Shown here: positions 10,010-23,700 of the stretch, piece after piece
Numbering within the stretch: the stretch's first letter is position 1
Layout: each line of letters starts with the position of its first letter
DNA from: Trogon surrucura
Taxonomy: Eukaryota > Chordata > Aves > Trogoniformes > Trogonidae
Length of the DNA stretch: 64,000 bases
NCBI GenBank assembly: GCA_020746105.1
Contig: CM036617.1
Location: forward strand, 19,536,037-19,600,036
Direction of reading: 5' to 3'
The notes under the pieces: model-generated
The model's input: only the letters and a program-made list of their open reading frames with translations
What the model was told of the DNA's origin: nothing
Database searches by the model: none
Made by a program: the position numbers and the translations under genes

Positions 10010-11265
10010 ACCAGAGATGTCTCAGTGGACTGAAGGTTAGCAAATGTCATGTCCATTTACAACAAGACCTGGAAAGAGGATCTGGGGAACTACAGGCCTG
10101 ATAGTCTGACCTCAGTGCTGGAGAAGGTTATGGAGCAGATCATCTTGAGTGTCATCATGTGACATGTGTGGGATAACCAGGTCATCTGTCCCAGTCATTA
10201 TGGGCTTACGAGAGTCAAGTCCTATTTAACTAACCTGATGTCCTTCTATGACCAGGTGACGCACGTAGTGGTTGAGGGAAAGGCTGTGGGTGTTGTCTAT
10301 CTGGACTTTAGTAAAGTCTTTGACAACATTTCCCACAGCATTCTCCTGGAGAAAATGGTTGCTCATAGCTTGGACAGGTGTACTCTTTGCTGGGTGAAAA
10401 ACTGGCTGGATGGCTGAACCCAAAGAGTGGTTGGTGAATGCAGTTAAATATAATTGGTGGACGGTCACAAATGGTGTTCCCCAAGACTCAGTATGGGGGC
10501 CAGCTCTGATATCTTTATTGATAATCTGGATGAGAGGACTGAGTGCACCCTCACAAGTCTGTGGACAACATGAAGGTGCGTGAGAGTGTTGGTCTGCTGG
10601 AGGGTAGGAAGAGTCTACAAAGGGACTTGGGCAGGCTGGATAGATGGGCTGATGCCAGTTGTAGCAGGTTCAACAAGGCCAGGTGCCTGGTCCTGCCGTT
10701 GGGTCACAACAACCACAGGCAGCACCACAGGCTGCATCAGTGATGGTGTGGCCAGCAGGACCAGGGAAGGGATTGTCCCCTGTACTCAGCACTGGTGAGG
10801 CCACACCTCAAAACCTGTGTTCAGTGTTGGGCCCCTCACTCCAGGAAAGACACTGAGGTGCCGGAGCATGTCCAGAAAAGGGCAACAAAGCTGGTGAAGG
10901 GTCTGGAGAATAAGTCTTGTGAGAAGCGGCTGAGGGAACTGGGGTTGTTTAGTCCATTTCAGTCGATCTCTTCTCCCATGTAACTAGTGATAGGATGAGA
11001 GGAAATGAGTTCAGGTTGTACCGTATGAGGTTTAGATGGGATATTAGGAAAAAATTCTTCACCAGAAGGGTTGTTAAGCCTTGGAACAGGCTGTCCCGGA
11101 AAGTGGTTGAGTCACCATCCCTGGAGGTATTTAAATATGTGTAGATGTAGCACTTGGAGACATGGTCTAGTGGTGGAACTGGCAGTGTTAGGTTGGGCTC
11201 AATGATCTTAAAGGTAATTTCAAACCTAAATTATCCTATGATTCCATGATTTGTTGATTCTATGA
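10010..11265 (+). mobile_element. CR1 LINE fragment with an internal ORF2 deletion
   Basis: Starts in the RT domain (GGGGAACTACAGGCCTGATA, the NYRPVSLTS block of CR1). It has GVVYLDFSKVFDNISHSILL at 10166-10417, then RT and C-terminal segments in shifting frames, and ends in a decayed ATTCCATGATTTGTTGATTC tail at 11265. The FADD motif is not readable. Near 10730-10735 about 120 bases between CACAGGCTG and CATCAGTGATGG are missing relative to the copy at 7225-8500. The same junction is present in the old minus-strand copy at 4746-4757. Several frame changes show it is dead. Confidence 0.92.
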
Positions 11266-11649
11266 AAGCAGTTGTTGTTTGGTTTTTTTTCAAAATTAAA
11301 GCCTTTTTAATCAGCTGATTATCCAAGTACATTAGAAATAAAATGAAGTTTTTAGATGTCAGAGAAGAAATACCAGGTTTCTCAGTGCAGAATCACTTTC
11401 ACTGAAATATTTGGCTGGACTGAAATTGGAAAAGAAGAACTGAATGAAATATTGTGAGATCCTGATGTGTTCTTGCTTTTATGTAACTGAAAGCCATTTG
11501 TTTCATTTGTCACGTCACTCAAGAAGGAAATGCTACTAAATGGAAGTACAGCTATGACCTTTGCCAAGTTCCTCATCTTCAGCAAGAAATTGAGTAACTC
11601 CCACAGAGGATTCAAACGCCTTTGCAATATGTCTATATCCATGGCTTAA
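11266..11649. other. Short spacer without recognised features
   Basis: AT-rich sequence. A minus-strand open frame at 11382-11642 has no recognisable motif. Confidence 0.45.
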
Positions 11650-12010
11650 TTTTTCCCTATCTTTTAATGAGTTATTAATCCATGAACAAATGTGTTCCTT
11701 GGTCCTTGGCAGCTTATTATCTTTGAGATTCTTTAGTGATGGATCTTCTTGAAAGCCTTCTGGAAACCCAAGTACATGAACCAGATTGCCTTAGCTCCCA
11801 TGCTCACTCACTCTTGGCTGCAAACTCTACAGGAGATCTGCTGGTCCTTCCAGAATCCATGTTTGTCCATATATCTGCTGATCCTCCTCATTATGTTTTT
11901 GTAATAATTTTTTACTAATTGTTGCAATATCCCAATGGTTATTGGTTTTTCCTTTCCAGTTCTGAGGTGTATCCTATGTCAATTTCCAAATTTAAAGGCA
12001 AACATATCTG
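11650..12010 (-). mobile_element. Ancient CR1/L3-like LINE fossil
   Basis: Phrases such as TTGGCAGCTTATTATCTTTG, TGATGGATCTTCTTGAAAGC, TCTGGAAACCCAAGTACATG and CAGAATCCATGTTTGTCCAT match, on the minus strand, the RT region of the old amniote CR1/L3-type LINEs found in turtles, crocodiles and birds. The match is from memory of the family. The copy is highly diverged, with no usable frame, and probably predates modern birds. Confidence 0.55.
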
Positions 12011-12211
12011 TTCCCTGCTTTCAGCTTTTAGACATTTAGCATTTCAATGGAAGCGCGTACCTCTTGATACAGTCACTTTGGTGTGTGCATGTGTGCACAC
12101 GCATGTACCTTGTTCAAACAGGACTTTTTTTTCTTTAGAGCGTTCTTCATTTTTTCTCCCGTCAGTTATCAGCCTCTATACTACCACTCATATGAAGAAA
12201 CAGAGTTTTTC

Positions 12212-12216
12212 ATGCC
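12212..12216. repeat. Target-site duplication, left copy (ATGCC)
   Basis: ATGCC immediately before the LTR terminal TG is repeated at 13312-13316 just after the LTR terminal CA. Five bases is the usual duplication size for ERVL-type elements. Confidence 0.9.
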
Positions 12217-13311
12217 TGTCACGTGTTTGTGTCTGGTGAGGTTTTGTAGGAGGGGCAGGGGCTATAGGGGTGGCTCCTCATGAAAATTCCAGAGCCTCCT
12301 CCAGCCCAGGTAAGCATCAGAGGTCCACCTCTGGTCAAGGCCAGGCAAATTAGCATCTGTGAGATCAATGTATTTAAGACAGGAAACCTGTTGGGCCAGC
12401 CTCTTTCTTCATGTCTTTTCTGTTGGGGAGTGCATTTTTTTGGAGACAATGAGGAGGCAAGGAGAGTAACCATGCGGTCACCACCAAGGTCGATGAGAAG
12501 GAGGGGAAGAAGGGCACCAGAGCAGAGATTTCACTGAGGACCATGGTGAGATGGCAGGCTGAGGCCCTGCAGACTGAGGAGATTAACAGCAGCAAAAGTC
12601 CCAGATATAGCAGCATGTCAAGGACCTGAAGCAAAGGATGATGCTGAAGCAGAGGATGATGCTGGAGCAGAAGACTACACTGGAGTGGAAGCCCATGCTG
12701 GAGCAGAGGACTGCACCTGAAGCATGCCGCAACTCTGAGGGAAGCCCATGCTGGCGTGGTCCTTTACTGGGAAGACTGCAGCCCGTGGGAGGGACTCACA
12801 CTTGTGGGAAGGTTACATGTTGGAGAAGTTTGAGGAGGACTGTCTCCCCTGAAAGTGACACCATGCTGCAGCAGGGGAAGACTGAGAGAATTCCTCTCCC
12901 CAGGGAAGAAGGAGCAGCATGAGCAATGTGAAATGGCCAGACCACAACCCCCATGCCCTGCCTCCCTGTGCTGCTGGGGCAGGAAGGAGGTAGCTGGGAA
13001 GAAGGAAGGAGTGAGGATAAAGTGTTTTTAAGATGTGGTTGTATTTATTTTTTCATTATCCTACTGTAATTTAATTTACTGGTAAAGTGGTGGTCATGTT
13101 ATTGTCTAAATTAAATTGATGCTTTCTCCCCAAGTCTACTCCAGTTTTTGCCAGTGACCGTCAGTGGTGAGTGAACTCTCCCTGTCCTTAATCTTAATCC
13201 TCAAGACTTTTGTTGAATTTTCTCCTCCCCATCCCAAAGAGCAGGGGGGTAGGAGTGAGAGAGTGGCTGTGTGGTTCTTTGTTGCTGGCTGGGTGGGCTG
13301 AAACTACAACA
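12217..13311 (-). mobile_element. Solo LTR of an avian ERVL-type endogenous retrovirus (fossil)
   Basis: A 1,095-base solo LTR on the minus strand. Read that way it starts TGTTGTAGTTTCAGCCCACC, followed by the AGCCAGCAACAAAGAACCAC and CACTCTCTCACTCC segments typical of bird ERVL LTRs, and ends ...CTACAAAACCTCACC...GTGACA. It starts with TG, ends with CA, and is flanked by a perfect ATGCC duplication. There is no internal retroviral sequence on either side, so the body was probably lost by LTR-LTR recombination. A run of imperfect repeats around ATGCTGGAGCAGAGGA occupies roughly 12630-12735. The flanks still match perfectly, pointing to moderate age within bird evolution. Family naming is from memory. 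Confidence 0.88.
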
Positions 13312-13316
13312 ATGCC
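13312..13316. repeat. Target-site duplication, right copy (ATGCC)
   Basis: Second copy of the 5-bp duplication bounding the solo LTR. Confidence 0.9.
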
Positions 13317-14478
13317 TTAACCCCAGAGGACATGCCTTTCCAGATGCTATACCTCTTGTTTTCTCACAGTTCTTAATCTCCCGTACAACTTTTACCACTT
13401 TGAACATCACTTTCCCTTTCTAACATTTCTAAATTTAGAACCCACATTTTCCAAAGCTTCCAGTAAGTGTGAACTCAGCATCATTTATTTCCTCATTTCC
13501 TAAATCACAACCTGAGACTGATTTTCAATCTTCTTGTGCTGCCACATGGCACTGGGAGAATTACAGCAAAGACAGCCACGGGACAAAGCAGATCACCACG
13601 TAGCTAATTCCTACAAGTCTCTGTAGAGGTCTACAAGATTTCCCACTGTTGTGTCCAGGTGGCATCACAAACCAAATTATCTACATGCTCAACCAAAGTA
13701 TCTTCCATTATAATTTGCCTCTTCCCATTCAATTGGAGAAATGCACCATGGTACTCCCAAAATTAGTATCTCCAGTGCAAGTGGGTGCAAAGTCCTCACA
13801 GGGTAGAAAGGTCTACCAACAGGATAACTTCCCCTTCCGACAGTTTGCTGCCTTTCTGCCACAAAAATTATTTTCTCCTGCAACAGCCTGGGTCTACTGT
13901 CCTAGAAGGGAGATTTTTCTATTATTTGCCTAAAAGTCTTGATGACAAATCTTCCTTATTCCCAGCTTTAGTTTTTCATTAAAATAGTTTGGGTTTTTTT
14001 CCCCTTAGCCTCACTATAGAGCAATTTGTACTGAACTGAGCCCTTTTTTTTCCCAAATGGAAGACTTCTTGCCTTTGATAAACTAAGATCCTCCACGGGG
14101 ATTTAAATCTGCAGTACAATGAGAGTCAAACTATATCAATTACACGTTATCCTACAGAAGACTGCTCATGTACCTGAACAAAGAGAATATGACAAAGCCC
14201 TAGAAGTGTTTATCAGATTTGAGAGATTGTATAACAGCAAGAGGTGGTGAACAGTGGGTAGCATTTATATGTCCTGTGAATCATAAGCTTCTTCAAACCC
14301 GGGATTAACACTGAAAAGTTATCCTGAAAATACTATCTGCTTGTCTTCAGAAGCAGAGAAGAGGTTTTCTTCAAATAGACAGCTACAGACCCCATTATTT
14401 CACCAAAGAAATGACAGGGAAGAGAAGGGAAGAGGCACAATCACTATAAGGCATTGTGAAAATGAGTAGGAAAGACAT
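13317..14478. other. Unannotated stretch
   Basis: No gene or repeat family recognised. The overlapping short frames at 13649-13982 are on opposite strands and look like chance. Confidence 0.5.
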
Positions 14479-16150
14479 ATAGAATCACTGAATCATAAAA
14501 CACTTTGGGTTGAAAGGGGCCTTTGAAGTTCATCTAGTCACACCCTCCTGCAATGAGCAGAGACATCTTCAACTAGACCAGGTTGCTCCGAGCCTCATCC
14601 AACCTTACCTTGAATGTTTCCATAGATAGGGCATCTACCAACTCTCTGGACAACCTGTTCCAGTGATTCACCACCCTCATTGTAACAGAAGTTCTTCCTA
14701 ATACCTAGTTTGAATCTACTCTCTTTTAATTTAAAAACATTACTTCTTGTCCTATCACAACAGGCCTTGGTAAAAAGTCTGTCTCTATTTCTCCTATAGG
14801 TCCCCTGTAAGTATTGAAAAATTGCAGCAAGGTCTCCCTGGAGTTTTCTCCAGACCGAAAAACCCCAACTCTCTCAGCCTGTACTCATAGGAGAGGTGTT
14901 CCATCGCTCTGATCATTTTTGTGGCCTTCCTCTGGACCTCCTCCGAAAAGTCCATGTCTTTCCTCTGCTAAGGACTCCAGAGCTGGACACAGCACTGCAG
15001 GCGAGGTCTCACCAGAGCAGAGTAGAGGGGCAGAAACACCTCCCTCAATCTTCTGGCCACACTTCTTTTGATGCAGTCCAGGATAGTGTTGGCCTTCTGG
15101 CACATTGACGGTTCATGTCCAGCTTTTCATCCACCAGTGTCCCCAAGTCCTTCTTGGCAGGGTTGCTCCAAGGTTTGCCCCAACCCAAGTGCAGGACCTT
15201 GCACTTGGCCTTGTTGAACTTCGTGAGGTTCACATGGGCTCACTTCTTCTGTTTGTCCAAGCCCTTCTGGATGACATCCCATCCCTCTGGCATGTCGACT
15301 ACACCACTCAGCTTGGTGTCATTTGCAAACTTGCTGTGGGTGCACTCGATCCTGCTATGTCATTGATGAGGATATTAAACAGCACTGGTCCCAGCACAGA
15401 CCCCTGAGGGACACCATTTGTCACCCATCTCCATCCGGACATCAAGCCATTGACCACTACCCTCTGGATGTGGCCATTCAAACAATTCTTTATCCACCAA
15501 ACAGTTCACCTATCAAATCAATATCTCTCAAATTTAGAGAGAAGGGTGTTGTGGGGGAACATGTTGAAGGCTTTGCAGAAGTCCAGATAGACAACTTGTA
15601 TAGCTCTTCTGTTCACTGATGTAGTCACTCCATCATAGATGGCCACTAAGTCAGTCAGGTAGGACTTGCCCTTGGTGAAGCCATTCTGGCTGTCTCGAAT
15701 CACCTCCTTATTTCACATGTGCCTTAGCAGAGCTTCTAGGAGGATCTGTTCCATGATCTTCTCAGGCACAGAAGTGAGACTGGTTGGCACTTCCCAGGGT
15801 CCTCCTTTCTACCTTTTATAAGAATGGGTGCAACGTTTCCCTTCTACCAGTCAGCTGGGACTTCACAAGACTGCCATGACTCTATCTATCACGGAGATTG
15901 CCTTGGCAAGCTAAAACAGCCAATTCCCTCAGACTCAGGGATGCATCTCATCAGGTTCCACAGACTTATGTAAGCTCGGTTTCCTAAGGTGGTCACAAAG
16001 CTCATCTTCTCTTACAGAGGGAGGGACTTTGCTTCCCCAGCCCCTGTCTTGTAGTCCATGCATTCGAGAGGTGTGAGTAGAGAGGCTGCCCATGAAGAAC
16101 AAGGCAAAATTTATTGAGAACCTCAGCCTTCTCTTCATCCATTGTTAAAG
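14479..16150 (-). mobile_element. Long old CR1 LINE reaching upstream of the RT core
   Basis: The 3' tail begins at 14479 (TAGAATCACTGAATCATAAA). Minus-strand pieces are [20 protein letters not shown] (15233-15045), then upstream [20 protein letters not shown] and [20 protein letters not shown] (15703-15518). Sequence around 15840-16140, such as GGGATGCATCTCATCAGGTTC and the block ending CCTCAGCCTTCTCTTC, corresponds to CR1 ORF2 between endonuclease and RT. At about 1.7 kb it is the longest copy in the window. It carries several frame changes and stops. It differs in subfamily from the young copies ([20 protein letters not shown]). The 5' boundary is uncertain and could extend to about 16260. 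Confidence 0.9.
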
Positions 16151-17519
16151 GTTTCCTAGTGTGGATCTAACACCTAATGAGCAAGACCCATTATGTTGTC
16201 AAGAGGTTGCCAGGATGTGTTGAGTTTGGGAAGTTCCCCATGACAGAAGTCTCTAATAACAAAAAAAAACTTGAGGAGTGTCTCTGGTGGGTGCCTGCCA
16301 ACAGGGCACTGGCCAACCCCTGGCGATGCCGGGGCTTGTGCTCATGGGTTGGTACAGGACATCAAGCTCAGTGGGAGGCTTTACACTGACTTTGGCAGCT
16401 AAAGTCTGACTCCTAATCAGCCTGTACAAAAGATATGCCTACAACTAACTGCTTCTTTGCAGTACTGACTTCTTTGTGATTAAAAATAAAAAATAAAAAT
16501 GTTCCAGTTCCATTATTACAAATAGAAAATTGCTGAACGTTATGTGGGAATGGCAATTACACTCCCACTCACTGTGGCCCAAAGCAAAGGAGAAAAGTTG
16601 ATTCATTTTTCTCCAGGAATTCCTGTCTGCCATTTTGGGGCAATGTTGTAGCACTGGACTGGTTCAATCAATGTCTTCCTACGCTGTCAAACTTGCTTAT
16701 AACTCATGCGGTGTAAGGGACCGAAACCTGTCAGAAAATACTGTAATGGTACATTTTTTAAAAATGTTGACTATATTCTTTCTATCTGCACTTGAGAATA
16801 GGCACTTCTAACTGCTTAGCAGCTGTCAGTTTAATGCTTAGAAAACAATATAATTCAGTGAGTCAATGAATCAATTTCTGCACATGTGCTTCCAAGGAAT
16901 TTACTCATTGCAAGGTCTGGCAAACCATTTCTGTAATCTCTTCATCCACACCATGATGCAAATTCCATAACTAAGCTGAAACTTTAGGTCCACTTAAGTG
17001 ATACACTCTGAGTAAGAGCAGACAAATCCACTAAATCATCTCTTAATCTTTTAATTTTCATGTCTCTTCCACTGAATCTCAATCATGCATACCTTGATCT
17101 CAGTGTGAAGCATTTGGGATTAACATTCAAATTTTAGAGAGCAGTCACTGATTCTGGTGACCTTCATATTTGAGGGCCTACTTTAGAAACTGGACCTGAA
17201 ACTGAGTGCGGGATCTGATTTGCCGATGGCAAGAACCTCCTATTCCAAGAATCAGACAAATTATTCTTGATTTTTCTGATGGAAGACTAATCCAAGAGAA
17301 ACTGTTTCTGACTGTCTGTTTCCACACTGTCACTTTTATTCCAGGATGTGTTACAGGGCAGTGGAAAAAAGTAGGAAAGCTTAAGAGGAGAAAGAGAGCG
17401 TCCTGCTTTTACCCACTAAATCATAAATTCTTTCAAAATCTTTCAAATATCATCAACCCTTTCAACCTCTATTCACTCAGGAGACAGCAGAGTCCTTTTA
17501 ATACCTGAGGGCAAGAATG
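16151..17519. other. Unannotated stretch, possibly with a few more CR1 bases at its left edge
   Basis: A GGGAAGTTCCCCATGACAG phrase at 16228-16246 may still be CR1 ORF2. Beyond that, AT-rich DNA with no recognised gene. Confidence 0.45.
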
Positions 17520-17772
17520 TAGAATCATATAATTATTTAGGTTGGAAAAGGCCTTTAAGATAATCTAGAAAACTGTTAAACTAACCTGCCAAGTCGACCA
17601 CTAAAGCATGTCCCCAAGTGCCACGTCTACACATTTTTTAAATACCTCTAGGGATGGTGACCCAACCACTTCACTGGGCAGTCTGTTCCAATGCTTGATA
17701 ACCCTTTCGGTGAAGAAACTTTTCCTAACATCCAATCTAAACCTCCCCTGGTGCAACTTGTCCTATGCATTG
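17520..17772 (-). mobile_element. CR1 LINE 3' fragment
   Basis: The tail TAGAATCATATAATTATTTAG is followed by GGTTGGAAAAGGCCTTTAAG, GGGATGGTGACCCAACCACT and the CTAACATCCAATCTAAACCT block, in the usual reverse order of a CR1 3' end. The match stops after TGGTGCAACTTGTCCTAT, where a short stretch seems deleted. Strongly 5'-truncated and moderately diverged. Confidence 0.9.
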
Positions 17773-20700
17773 CCACCTCTGCCCTGCCCATCGAGTTGTT
17801 CTGCACCAAAAAGGTCCATCAGCTGTCACCTCAGGCATGCAAGGGAATGACATATCATTGGAATGCTGCAGCTTTCAGTGCTACAGGAGTAGTATCCACA
17901 GGCTTTGAGGCAGGCAGTAAGATGGACAAGGCCTGAGCTGTCCGAAGCTGAACAACAAGCAAAGGAGAAAAAATTGCTCCCACCAGAAACTGAGCCCAGC
18001 ATCAGAAAGTTGAAGTTCCCATCAGCTACTAGCAGCAACAGGGAAAGAAAAAGTTGCATTGAAAAGAAGTGGCATCTGATGGGGCTCTCAGACTTACACA
18101 TGAAACTACAACTAAATAAACATACTATATGTCTTTCAAAATACAGGTACTTCTGTTTAAGAGGTACTTTTTGAAGCCCTGGATTTTGGGTTTCTTCTTA
18201 ATCTCATTGAAGAAAATCTTAAACCCTAGATAGGAGATTACATCATAAGCAGTCTTAATCAACTTAATATCACAGCTCTACTCCCTGAACTTGATAATAC
18301 ACAGTTTGCAAAGGCAAGTTCCCTACTGCTTTTGTTTTGAGATGATCAGGTTTCTTAATATGGCATCTGGAAAACTCAAATTACTTTCATTGTTGATTTT
18401 AAGTGCAAAATTATGTCACTGCAATTGGGATGTGAGTGCGAAATGGGCAGAAGATATTGCAAACATAGTTATCAAAAAAGAGATTGTTCCCTGCCATAGG
18501 TAGAATTTTACATATTCGTTGGAAAGGAGTTGAGAAATAATTCTGCAATAAAAGACCTCTTGGCATCAGATAGAAGGGGCAAATATAAAAAAGCAAAAAA
18601 CTGAAATCCCAAGTATGTATATTTAAATTCTTATTGGTGTGGCTCGCCAAAGCCAAAATTAATATTCATGATCAAACAAAAACTTTTACAGAAAATCTCC
18701 GGCTAAAGCCAAGACTGCTCATTAATCTGATGGATAGAAAAAATTGCACGGGAAGGAAGAAACATGCCTGTTTCCTCCTAAACTTAAGATCAATATATTT
18801 AGAAATCAATGTTTCTGGAGTTTTAATTCAACTGAATGAATGGAATTGATTTTTAGAGGTTGGGAGTTGGCACATTTGTCAAATCCGGCAATTTCAGTCA
18901 AAGTCTCAAGGTGCGTACTTAAGAAACAAGGTGTCCCAAACGATTTGTCAGCTTTGAAAGATACCAACCATTTTTAGTATTTGATCATTCCAAAGACTCT
19001 TAAAACACTTTGTAATCATAACGAATTGTAATCGTAATGGGTGGCTGGTAAAATTGCCCATTTCATAGTACTTTTGTAACATTTTCTTTTTCAAATCAGT
19101 GACCCTGGATTTGAAAAGGGAACCCGAAGTGTAAGATTGAGGTTCTTGGTGCCATCAAAAAGAAGCTATAGGCTCAAATGACTGAAAACCAAGGCCCTTT
19201 TAGGAGATTCAAACCTCCCTCTAAAATCTCTAAGATGAGAGGTGATCATCAAAATGCAATCCATTACATATGGTCCACTGGACTGGAAAACAAATGTTAA
19301 AATCACACTTAGAGAAAAGTTAATATCATATAGAAGAAAAAAATTGTGAGCTTTCTGCATTTGGCAATCTGTTAAATGTACTAAACAGTCTCCAGAGATG
19401 CCAAAGTCCAAACTAGCCTCTCCACTAGCACCTTTAAAATTAAGACCATTTTATTTAAAGTCCTGTAGTGCAAGATATTGATACAAGTAATTAATCACAA
19501 TTAAGGCAACTACAGAAAACACGGCAGTGACTGATAATGATATGCACCATGGTACTTGTCAGTCTTGAGTTCTGGTCCAGACAAAATGAGTAAGATAATA
19601 GGCTGAGTACCCTCCTAAACTACGCAGAAATTAGTAACCAGATCAGCATAATTTACTCAGCACACAGATAGAAAGGCATGTAATTTTAAATGGTATCTCC
19701 AGGTCTTTCAACTCATTAACACAGTTTTAAATGTCAGGCTTATTAATGAAGCCTCAATTTTACTGACAATAGGCCTTTACTTAAAATCACAGCAGATGCA
19801 GGCATTTTCTAAGTACAGAGCTAAAAGCTCCAGGGCTGGTGCAAATCTTCTTACAGATTTCGAACTTCGGAGGGATTCATGTCACTTAACTTCAGCTCTC
19901 TAGAAATCAGGTATCGAGCCTCAGTTAACGATTAAGTTCCCTCTCTAGTCAATGGGGGAAGTGAATCACCCTTTGAAATGTCTTCCTCTGCCTCTCTGGC
20001 CATTGATGGAGGCTATTTCATAAGGTTAGAGCTTAACCTGGACCATACTTCCAGATGACTGAAGTCAGGCAAAGTGAAATCTGCCTGAGATGACATCAAT
20101 GCCCCATAGGTACAGATCCCACACAGGATGTCTTGGAGGTGTGGAGAAAATGTCCTGGGTGACAGGGTGCCCTGGTGACATTGATTTTGCCAGCATGTTT
20201 GCAGTAAATGAGGGGAACCTGGCAGTAATCAGTCAGCAGTTTTGGATACCTCATCTCCTATATTCAGCACTTCACATAATACCATGTTGCCAACACGGAT
20301 TTTTCAGCTGTAACCAGCACACGTGCAAAAAACAGATGGAATTAACTGCGTAATGGAAATATCAGATTTAGAAATAACTCTTTGTTAGAAGAAGCCAAGT
20401 TTCAGAGTTAATAATACAGAGAGGAATCAACCTAGCAAGATAGATGAGATATACAATCAGTGAAGTTGTGTTGATCAAACCAGTGCTTTAATAACTTGTA
20501 TTTTTTAAACACTGTCACAAACACTGCAATGAATGTCAGTCAATTTATCATTCACTGTGGTTAGAGATTAGTTCCTGGGAAATGACCACAACACCTAAGC
20601 ATGATTACACAGTATTAAATAATTATTCGATGTAAAGTAATACTCTTCACCAGCACTGCCAACAACCCTGAATGTTGTCTTGCCTAAGTAAAGAATAAAA

Positions 20701-23700
20701 GTTATGGTCCATAATTCTACTATTTTTCCCTCTTCTATTCAAATGTGAGGATGTACTTTATAGTCACAACTGGGTTTGTTTAGTGAAAATGCCTTCTGAG
20801 CTCACCAGCTGACCCTGTCTCAAGATACGGTTAACTAAGGAGATTAAGGTAGTTCACCCATGGTAGTGAGCAGTTGCAGAGTATCCATGTACATTTAGGT
20901 GTGCACTTAGAGAAGTCTACATGTGAGTTAGGCACCTAGTGCCCACTGTGGTCAGTGGAGATAGAGGACTCAGTTTAGACAGGTGTTGAGTGCCATCTGA
21001 CATGTCTGGTCCCCATCTGCCACTACAAGAGGCATTAGCCTCCTACAGGTCCCACGCCACAGGCCCCAGCCCACAAGAATGTCTAAGGACATCTTGATCA
21101 GCACTAGGCACATACACGCAGACAACAGGATTGGATCCTGAAGAAGTACAGCCAGCAGGGCTGCCCACAGAATAATTCAGTTCACCCTGACATTTTTATC
21201 TGCTGCTTGACTCAGTTTTCCATACATGAGGAATTAGTGCTGTTTGGGATGCCACGGGACATCCAAGACGTCCATGCACAGCTGGCAGATAGCACCATGA
21301 CCTACGAGGGACCATGGCCTGTTGCGGGCTGGGCAGCTTAAATGACACTGTGTGAAGACATCCAACCCGCAATGGGATCCTCAGCACTGCAAATCTACCT
21401 AAATGCAAGTTTCATAATTTCAAACTGAGTCCTGCCCTGAATGTTTAGTCTTTTACTATCTTGCTGAAGAAGCTGGAGTGGCCTCTGCAGAGTTTTATTT
21501 CTCAAGGGCTTAGCAATATTCATGAGTCCAAAAGGCCTGGAGAAATTCTCTTTTCTGCTTTTTTCAGAGGTGCAGGGGACAGCGGGAGAAGTTAATAGTT
21601 CCTGCAGCTCCCACACAGAAGATTTTGAGGGAAGCTTTTCCTAGTGTCACCTCTCCTCCTCTGACCTACCCTCTTTTCTGACAGCGCATTAATCAGATCA
21701 GCCTTCACTACCCCACCCCAGGCTCACCTGAAAGGCATCTGCCTCTTATTCCACGTGCTGAAAAATCAGGGTGCAGAGGAGAAACAGTAAAATGTAAGGA
21801 GGGAAGGGACAGCATGTCAAGGAGTTGTCTGAGAGGTTGATAGCTCTGCTAAATTCATTCTTGCTGTAATCCCACTATATGCAATAAACCGCAGAGACAA
21901 ACTCACCCCAATGCCCAGAGGCTGCCATAAATTGTCTCTCATGGACTCAACCCAAGACTATAGAAATCACTGCATCTCCTTTCCATGACTTCAATGATCC
22001 TGAAATGACTTTGGCAGCATCATTTCTTCTGCTTCCTGTCTTTCCATCTCTATTTTTCCTCTGTCACAAAATTTTACTGCCTTAAATATGCTGTGAATTA
22101 TGGCAACCAGCTACAGAAATTTGATTCTTTCAGGAGTCTGTGTTATGTTCTGCCAGATCATCCATCTGTGCAAATCAGCCCAAAACCAGGAATTTAGCCC
22201 TGCTGAAATTAAGCTGAGAGAAAACAGAAAGAAACTACCATTTGAAATGTAAATCTGCTACTGAATTTTAAAAAGATGTGGCCATGATCTCAGTTAATCT
22301 GTTCCACCTGTGACACTCTCCTATAAATACTTCCATTTTCTCTGGGTTCACATGTCTTCATAAATCTCCTGTAAGTAGACCATGTCAAATTTTAGCAACA
22401 AATGCTAAAATTCCTTATTGAACCACCTTATTGAACCACTGTCCCTTCTTATTTCAAACGTAGGGTGGCTGGACCAGGGTTATACCTGAGTAAAAGGTTA
22501 AGTCACTCCTCATGTCCTTCCTGCCATGGGGGATATGCCAGCTGATGCACCCAACTAATTTGTATTACCCAGACAATCAAGAGGCATGATAACAGATTTG
22601 AATTACTACAGCTGGGAAGTTTCCTGTGAATTAGCCAAACCAAGACAAAAAATGCTGCCCTTCTTTCCCAACCTCCTGGGTTGAAACAAATTTCAGCAAA
22701 GACAACAAAAAGCAAAAGAGCAAAAAAACACCCCCCAAAAAGGAGAAAAAATATCTGGTTTTCTTTAGCGTAGTGGGCATACTTCCACACTTCCATAATT
22801 CCCCCTACAGACTCACATACACAGAACGATTAAGCACTGTTCAGGAAAAGGTGCAGGTAAAGAGATGCACAGGATGAAAAGGAGCCAAACTATTGCAAAA
22901 AAAAAGACATAAATCATCCTGGGAGTGAATATACCGGAGGTGAGTCGACAGGAAAGCTGTGGAAGATACTCACAACCAGCTCAGAGCAGGCAAGACCTCG
23001 GCTGAACCCGGCCCATCCCCATCATCCCTAAGAAGACATTGGAGAAACACGTTTCAGGGCTGGCAGAGTTACAGTGCATTTCCCCTTGAGTAAAAGGACA
23101 ACTAGGTGACTTGTAAGGAGCCATCCAGCCCTGGTGGGGTTTTTTTGGCTGTAATTCTCAGCTGTGTAGAAAACTGGCACAAGAAAAGGGGCCAGTGTGT
23201 CCAATATCACACTTAGGCTCCCATCCAGGAACTAGGATTATAGCATGTCCCCTGATATGCACAGCTTTGACACTGCTAGGAAGATATCTGTTTCAAAGGA
23301 TACTGATTCTGTTTCCATTTAAAGCAAATAGGAGTTGATTTCCTGTGCTCTGTCGTATAACCTAACAATTAATTTTTTAAGAGGCTTCTTCAATAAAGGC
23401 GTGAAAGATTTATTTGGCTGAAAGCTGTTAAGTACTACAGTTGGTTTACAATGACAGCCATGCATAGAAAACAAACTCTGTTGCACTGATTTCTAAGTAC
23501 ATAGCATCTCCTATTTCCAGGCTGAGAGTTTGCAAACTTGAGAACTAAGGTACGCTGCAGAAATAACCCGCTGGACTTCCTATTCTGCTACGTCCAGGTA
23601 AATATTCAGCAATTTCACTGACGTCAACAGAGATTGAAGTTAACATAACTAGTTTGAGTTAGAGCTTCATCTGTATAAGATGGAAGTCCATTTGAGTAAT

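Noticed and set aside
12078-12110. A regulatory TG/CA palindrome (GTGTGCATGTGTGCACAC)
   Set aside because: Short alternating purine-pyrimidine simple sequence next to an old LINE. Nothing links it to a promoter.
22503-22796. A hydrophobic, possibly membrane, 97-codon ORF on the minus strand
   Set aside because: Hydrophobicity comes from A-rich sequence on the other strand. No start context, splice signal or homology is visible.
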